From JAMLGJ01 sp047972145 (lineage in GTDB: Bacteria > Actinomycetota > Acidimicrobiia > Acidimicrobiales > Microtrichaceae), in the NCBI GenBank assembly GCA_047972145.1, contig JBKEAI010000120.1, forward strand, positions 1-39,863: a stretch of 39,863 nucleotides of DNA, in the 5' to 3' direction. This document shows positions 38,035-39,863 of this stretch, piece after piece (the first letter of the stretch is position 1; the number at the start of each line of letters is the position of its first letter). Both the position numbers and the translations under genes were made by a program. The notes under the pieces were generated by a model. That model was not told the origin of the DNA. It made no database searches and saw only the letters and a list, made by a program, of their open reading frames with translations.

Positions 38035-39116
38035 GGGGCGAAGCGGGCACCGCCCTTTACGACCTGTCGCGCAGCGAACTCGAGGACGCGCTCTCGGACG
38101 AACCCGCCTACCGGACCGATCAGGTCTGGGACGGCTTGTACCGCCAGTCACGCCCGGTCGAGGAGCTCTCGAACGTGCCGCGCACCCTCCGCGAGCATCT
38201 CGCAAAGCACCACCACCGGTCGCTGCGCCCATCGGGAGAGTGGATCACCGACGAGGGCGACACCGTCAAGTTCCTCTGGGAGCTCAGCGATGGCGACACT
38301 GTCGAGACGGTGCTGATGAACTACCCCGACCAGGGTGGGCGGACCACCGTCTGCGTGTCGACGCAGGCGGGCTGTGCGATGGCGTGCAGCTTCTGTGCGA
38401 CAGGCCAGGGTGGGTTCTCCAGGCACCTGCGTACGGGGGAGATCGTCGAACAGGTGCTGCGGGCCCAACGACGCAACCTCGAGCTCGGAGTGGAGCGCCC
38501 GAGGATATCCAACGTCGTGTTCATGGGGATGGGCGAACCCCTTGCGAACTTCGGCCCCACCTGGAATGCGGTACACCGATTCCACGACGACATGGGCATC
38601 GGTGCGCGCCACATCACGATCTCCACGGTCGGCCTCGTACCCGGGATACGTCGCTTGGCGGATGCCGACCTACCGGTCAACCTCGCGGTATCCCTGCACG
38701 CGGCACACGATGCGCTGCGCGACGACCTGGTACCGATCAACCGTCGGTGGCCCCTCGAAGAGCTCCTGCGCGCCTGCGAGGACTACCTGGAAGCAACGCA
38801 TCGCCGCATCAGCTTCGAATGGGCGCTCATCGACAGCGTGAACGACACCTATGAGGAAGCGGACCGCCTCGCCGCTCTGGCTCGACGGATCTCGGCACAC
38901 GTGAACCTGATTCCCCTCAACCCGACCCCTGGGTACGCGGTCCGCGGCTCGTCACGCAACCGCGTGCACGCGTTTTCGCGCCGGTTGGGCGAAGCCGGGG
39001 TCAACACGACGATCCGCGACACCAGGGGATCGGACATCGACGCCGCATGTGGGCAGCTCCGCGCAGCCCACGACCCTGCTCCCGTCCAAACGCCGCGACG
39101 ACACAACAGCGGGTAG
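38031..39116 (+). CDS. rlmN: 23S rRNA (adenine2503-C2)-methyltransferase / tRNA m2A37 methyltransferase
   Basis: 361 residues from GTG 38031. It is a radical-SAM enzyme that methylates A2503 of 23S rRNA (and A37 of some tRNAs). The iron-sulfur cluster cysteines are C115, C119 and C122 in CAMACSFC. Other motifs are TGQGGFSRHL, VFMGMGEPLANF, ISTVGLVPGI, LAVSLHAAHDALR and the C-terminal catalytic cysteine in DIDAACGQL. The N-terminal helical domain with PAYRTDQVWDGLY is normal. The GTG overlaps the MshD-like stop by four bases (GTGA), so the two are cotranslated. It is convergent with the HNH gene. Confidence 0.97.
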   Translation: MRGEAGTALYDLSRSELEDALSDEPAYRTDQVWDGLYRQSRPVEELSNVPRTLREHLAKHHHRSLRPSGEWITDEGDTVKFLWELSDGDTVETVLMNYPDQGGRTTVCVSTQAGCAMACSFCATGQGGFSRHLRTGEIVEQVLRAQRRNLELGVERPRISNVVFMGMGEPLANFGPTWNAVHRFHDDMGIGARHITISTVGLVPGIRRLADADLPVNLAVSLHAAHDALRDDLVPINRRWPLEELLRACEDYLEATHRRISFEWALIDSVNDTYEEADRLAALARRISAHVNLIPLNPTPGYAVRGSSRNRVHAFSRRLGEAGVNTTIRDTRGSDIDAACGQLRAAHDPAPVQTPRRHNSG

Positions 39117-39403
39117 ACACGCTCGGCTCCGGCACCCCCGCGCCTGGATCCACCGATCTGGTGGGTTGGTCTTGTGTGGTCTGTGATCGTTGGATGGTGG
39201 CGGGGCACTGAACGCCTCAGATGTGTGGATTCAGCAGACCCGCGTGGCCGTAGTGGTATCGAACATCCGTAGCGGTTGATCCTGTGTTGCATCTGACTTC
39301 GCGCAACACGCGCGCGGGGACACCATCGGCGACACCTTGCTTCTAAGAGTGACCGACCAGGCTTCTCGGGCTGGCCGACCAGCTCGAATGCAAATCGGCC
39401 GGC
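39117..39403. other. Intergenic region after rlmN
   Basis: About 290 bases, visibly richer in T and G on the plus strand than the neighbours. A small hairpin CCACC-GATCT-GGTGG (39150-39164) followed by a T-rich stretch may end rlmN transcription. No tRNA, ORF or repeat with support is seen. Confidence 0.4.
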
Positions 39404-39863
39404 TCAGCCATCAGGCGGTGGTGGTGGGTCGCTGGTGCCGGGTGGCGTTTGCGGTTCGCCTACTGGTGGTGGGTGGTGGTCTGCGGCGATCTGTGCGAGC
39501 AGGGTTTGCCCGTCGGGGCCGCTCCAGATCCGCACTCGGCAACTTGAGTCACTTGGGTTGCCGGGGTCGATGGCCGAGTCGTCGGGGTCGAGCCCAGCGT
39601 GGATGGCTCGTTGCTGGTGTTGTTCGGCGAGTTCGGCTGGCAGGTCTGCGATGGTGACCGTGTGGAGGTTCCAGTCGGTGTTGGAGTGCTCCAAGCGGTG
39701 ATGCCGGCGACACAACAGTGCCCCGTTGACCAGGTCAGTCACACCGCCTGTCTCCCATGGCTGTTGGTGATGTGCATCACAGCGTGACACTGGCTGGTCA
39801 CAACCAGGGAACACACACCCACCATCACGCACCCCCAAAGCTGTGCGCTGAGCCGGAGTGAAC
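39404..39863 (-). CDS. HNH endonuclease of the DUF222 type (5' end cut by window edge)
   Basis: About 152 residues of the C-terminal part are visible, entering from the right edge. The sequence begins FTPAQRTALGVRDGGCVFPG and continues CDQPVSRCDAHHQQPW, NGALLCRRHHRLEHSNTDW: zinc-binding cysteines and the HNH histidines (DAHH, N, HRHH) are intact. This combination is typical of the actinobacterial 13E12/DUF222 proteins, which occur in many copies and have unknown roles. A proline-rich, low-complexity tail follows. The N-terminal DUF222 part is outside the window, so the family name rests on this segment only. Confidence 0.85.
   Translation of the reverse strand, partial: FTPAQRTALGVRDGGCVFPGCDQPVSRCDAHHQQPWETGGVTDLVNGALLCRRHHRLEHSNTDWNLHTVTIADLPAELAEQHQQRAIHAGLDPDDSAIDPGNPSDSSCRVRIWSGPDGQTLLAQIAADHHPPPVGEPQTPPGTSDPPPPPDG

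Noticed and set aside
39117..39403. Possible second tRNA or small RNA after rlmN
   Set aside because: No cloverleaf or strong stem found; only one short hairpin.
39404..39863. HNH protein as evidence of a mobile element or defence system
   Set aside because: DUF222-type HNH proteins are common chromosomal genes in actinobacteria and no transposase, repeat or att site is seen here.

Overview
The window is GC-rich DNA with 33 protein genes I regard as real (two cut by the window edges), one weaker nested ORF and one tRNA. All but four of the genes lie on the minus strand. It looks like a chromosomal core segment of an actinobacterium. Points for this are the high GC, frequent GTG/TTG starts, a mycothiol-synthase-like acetyltransferase, a luciferase-like (F420-type) oxidoreductase, an ANTAR response regulator beside polA, HU without a histone-like tail, and a DUF222-type HNH protein. 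Acidimicrobiia is my best guess from gene content, but the sequence does not prove it.

Layout. 1-6522: an operon for a Tad/Flp pilus machine (cpaB, tadZ, tadA, tadB, tadC), tightly overlapping; its tadB carries an extra vWA-like domain. 6704-12437: rpsA, a methyltransferase, polA and an ANTAR response regulator. 12595-14403: a coiled-coil protein, tRNA-Leu(CAA), a small membrane protein, a 16-bp tandem repeat, bcp and HU. 14580-22925: a seven-gene run on one strand, in transcription order a second-type trpB (TrpB2), xylA, xylB, trpC, trpF, trpB, trpA. 23126-25544: a secreted M8-like metalloprotease lipoprotein on the plus strand facing a glutathione-S-transferase-like reductase. 25621-29172: groES-like gene, then hisI-trpE-ygfZ. 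29255-36453: hisD-hisC-hisB-hisH-hisA-hisF followed by a luciferase-like oxidoreductase and an omega-amidase-like nitrilase. 36741-39116: plus-strand genes for a 66-aa protein, an MshD-like acetyltransferase and rlmN. 39404-39863: the 3' part of an HNH endonuclease gene.

How it fits together. The his genes supply every step from PRFAR formation to histidine visible here (hisI, A, H, F, B, C, D), lacking only hisG and hisE (and a histidinol-phosphatase) in this window. The trp genes are split: trpE sits in the his region, while trpC-F-B-A follow the xylose genes; trpD and trpG are not here. Many genes overlap by four bases (ATGA or GTGA), suggesting translational coupling.

The most notable features are: (1) 15-bp in-frame tandem repeats at the ends of four neighbouring genes (xylB, trpC, trpB, trpA); (2) a set of genes whose -10 box sits only 6-8 nt before the start codon, pointing to leaderless mRNAs; (3) a long hairpin between trpF and trpB; (4) a vWA-TadB fusion; (5) xylose genes embedded in the trp run together with TrpB2. 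I saw no mobile element, prophage, CRISPR array or defence island.
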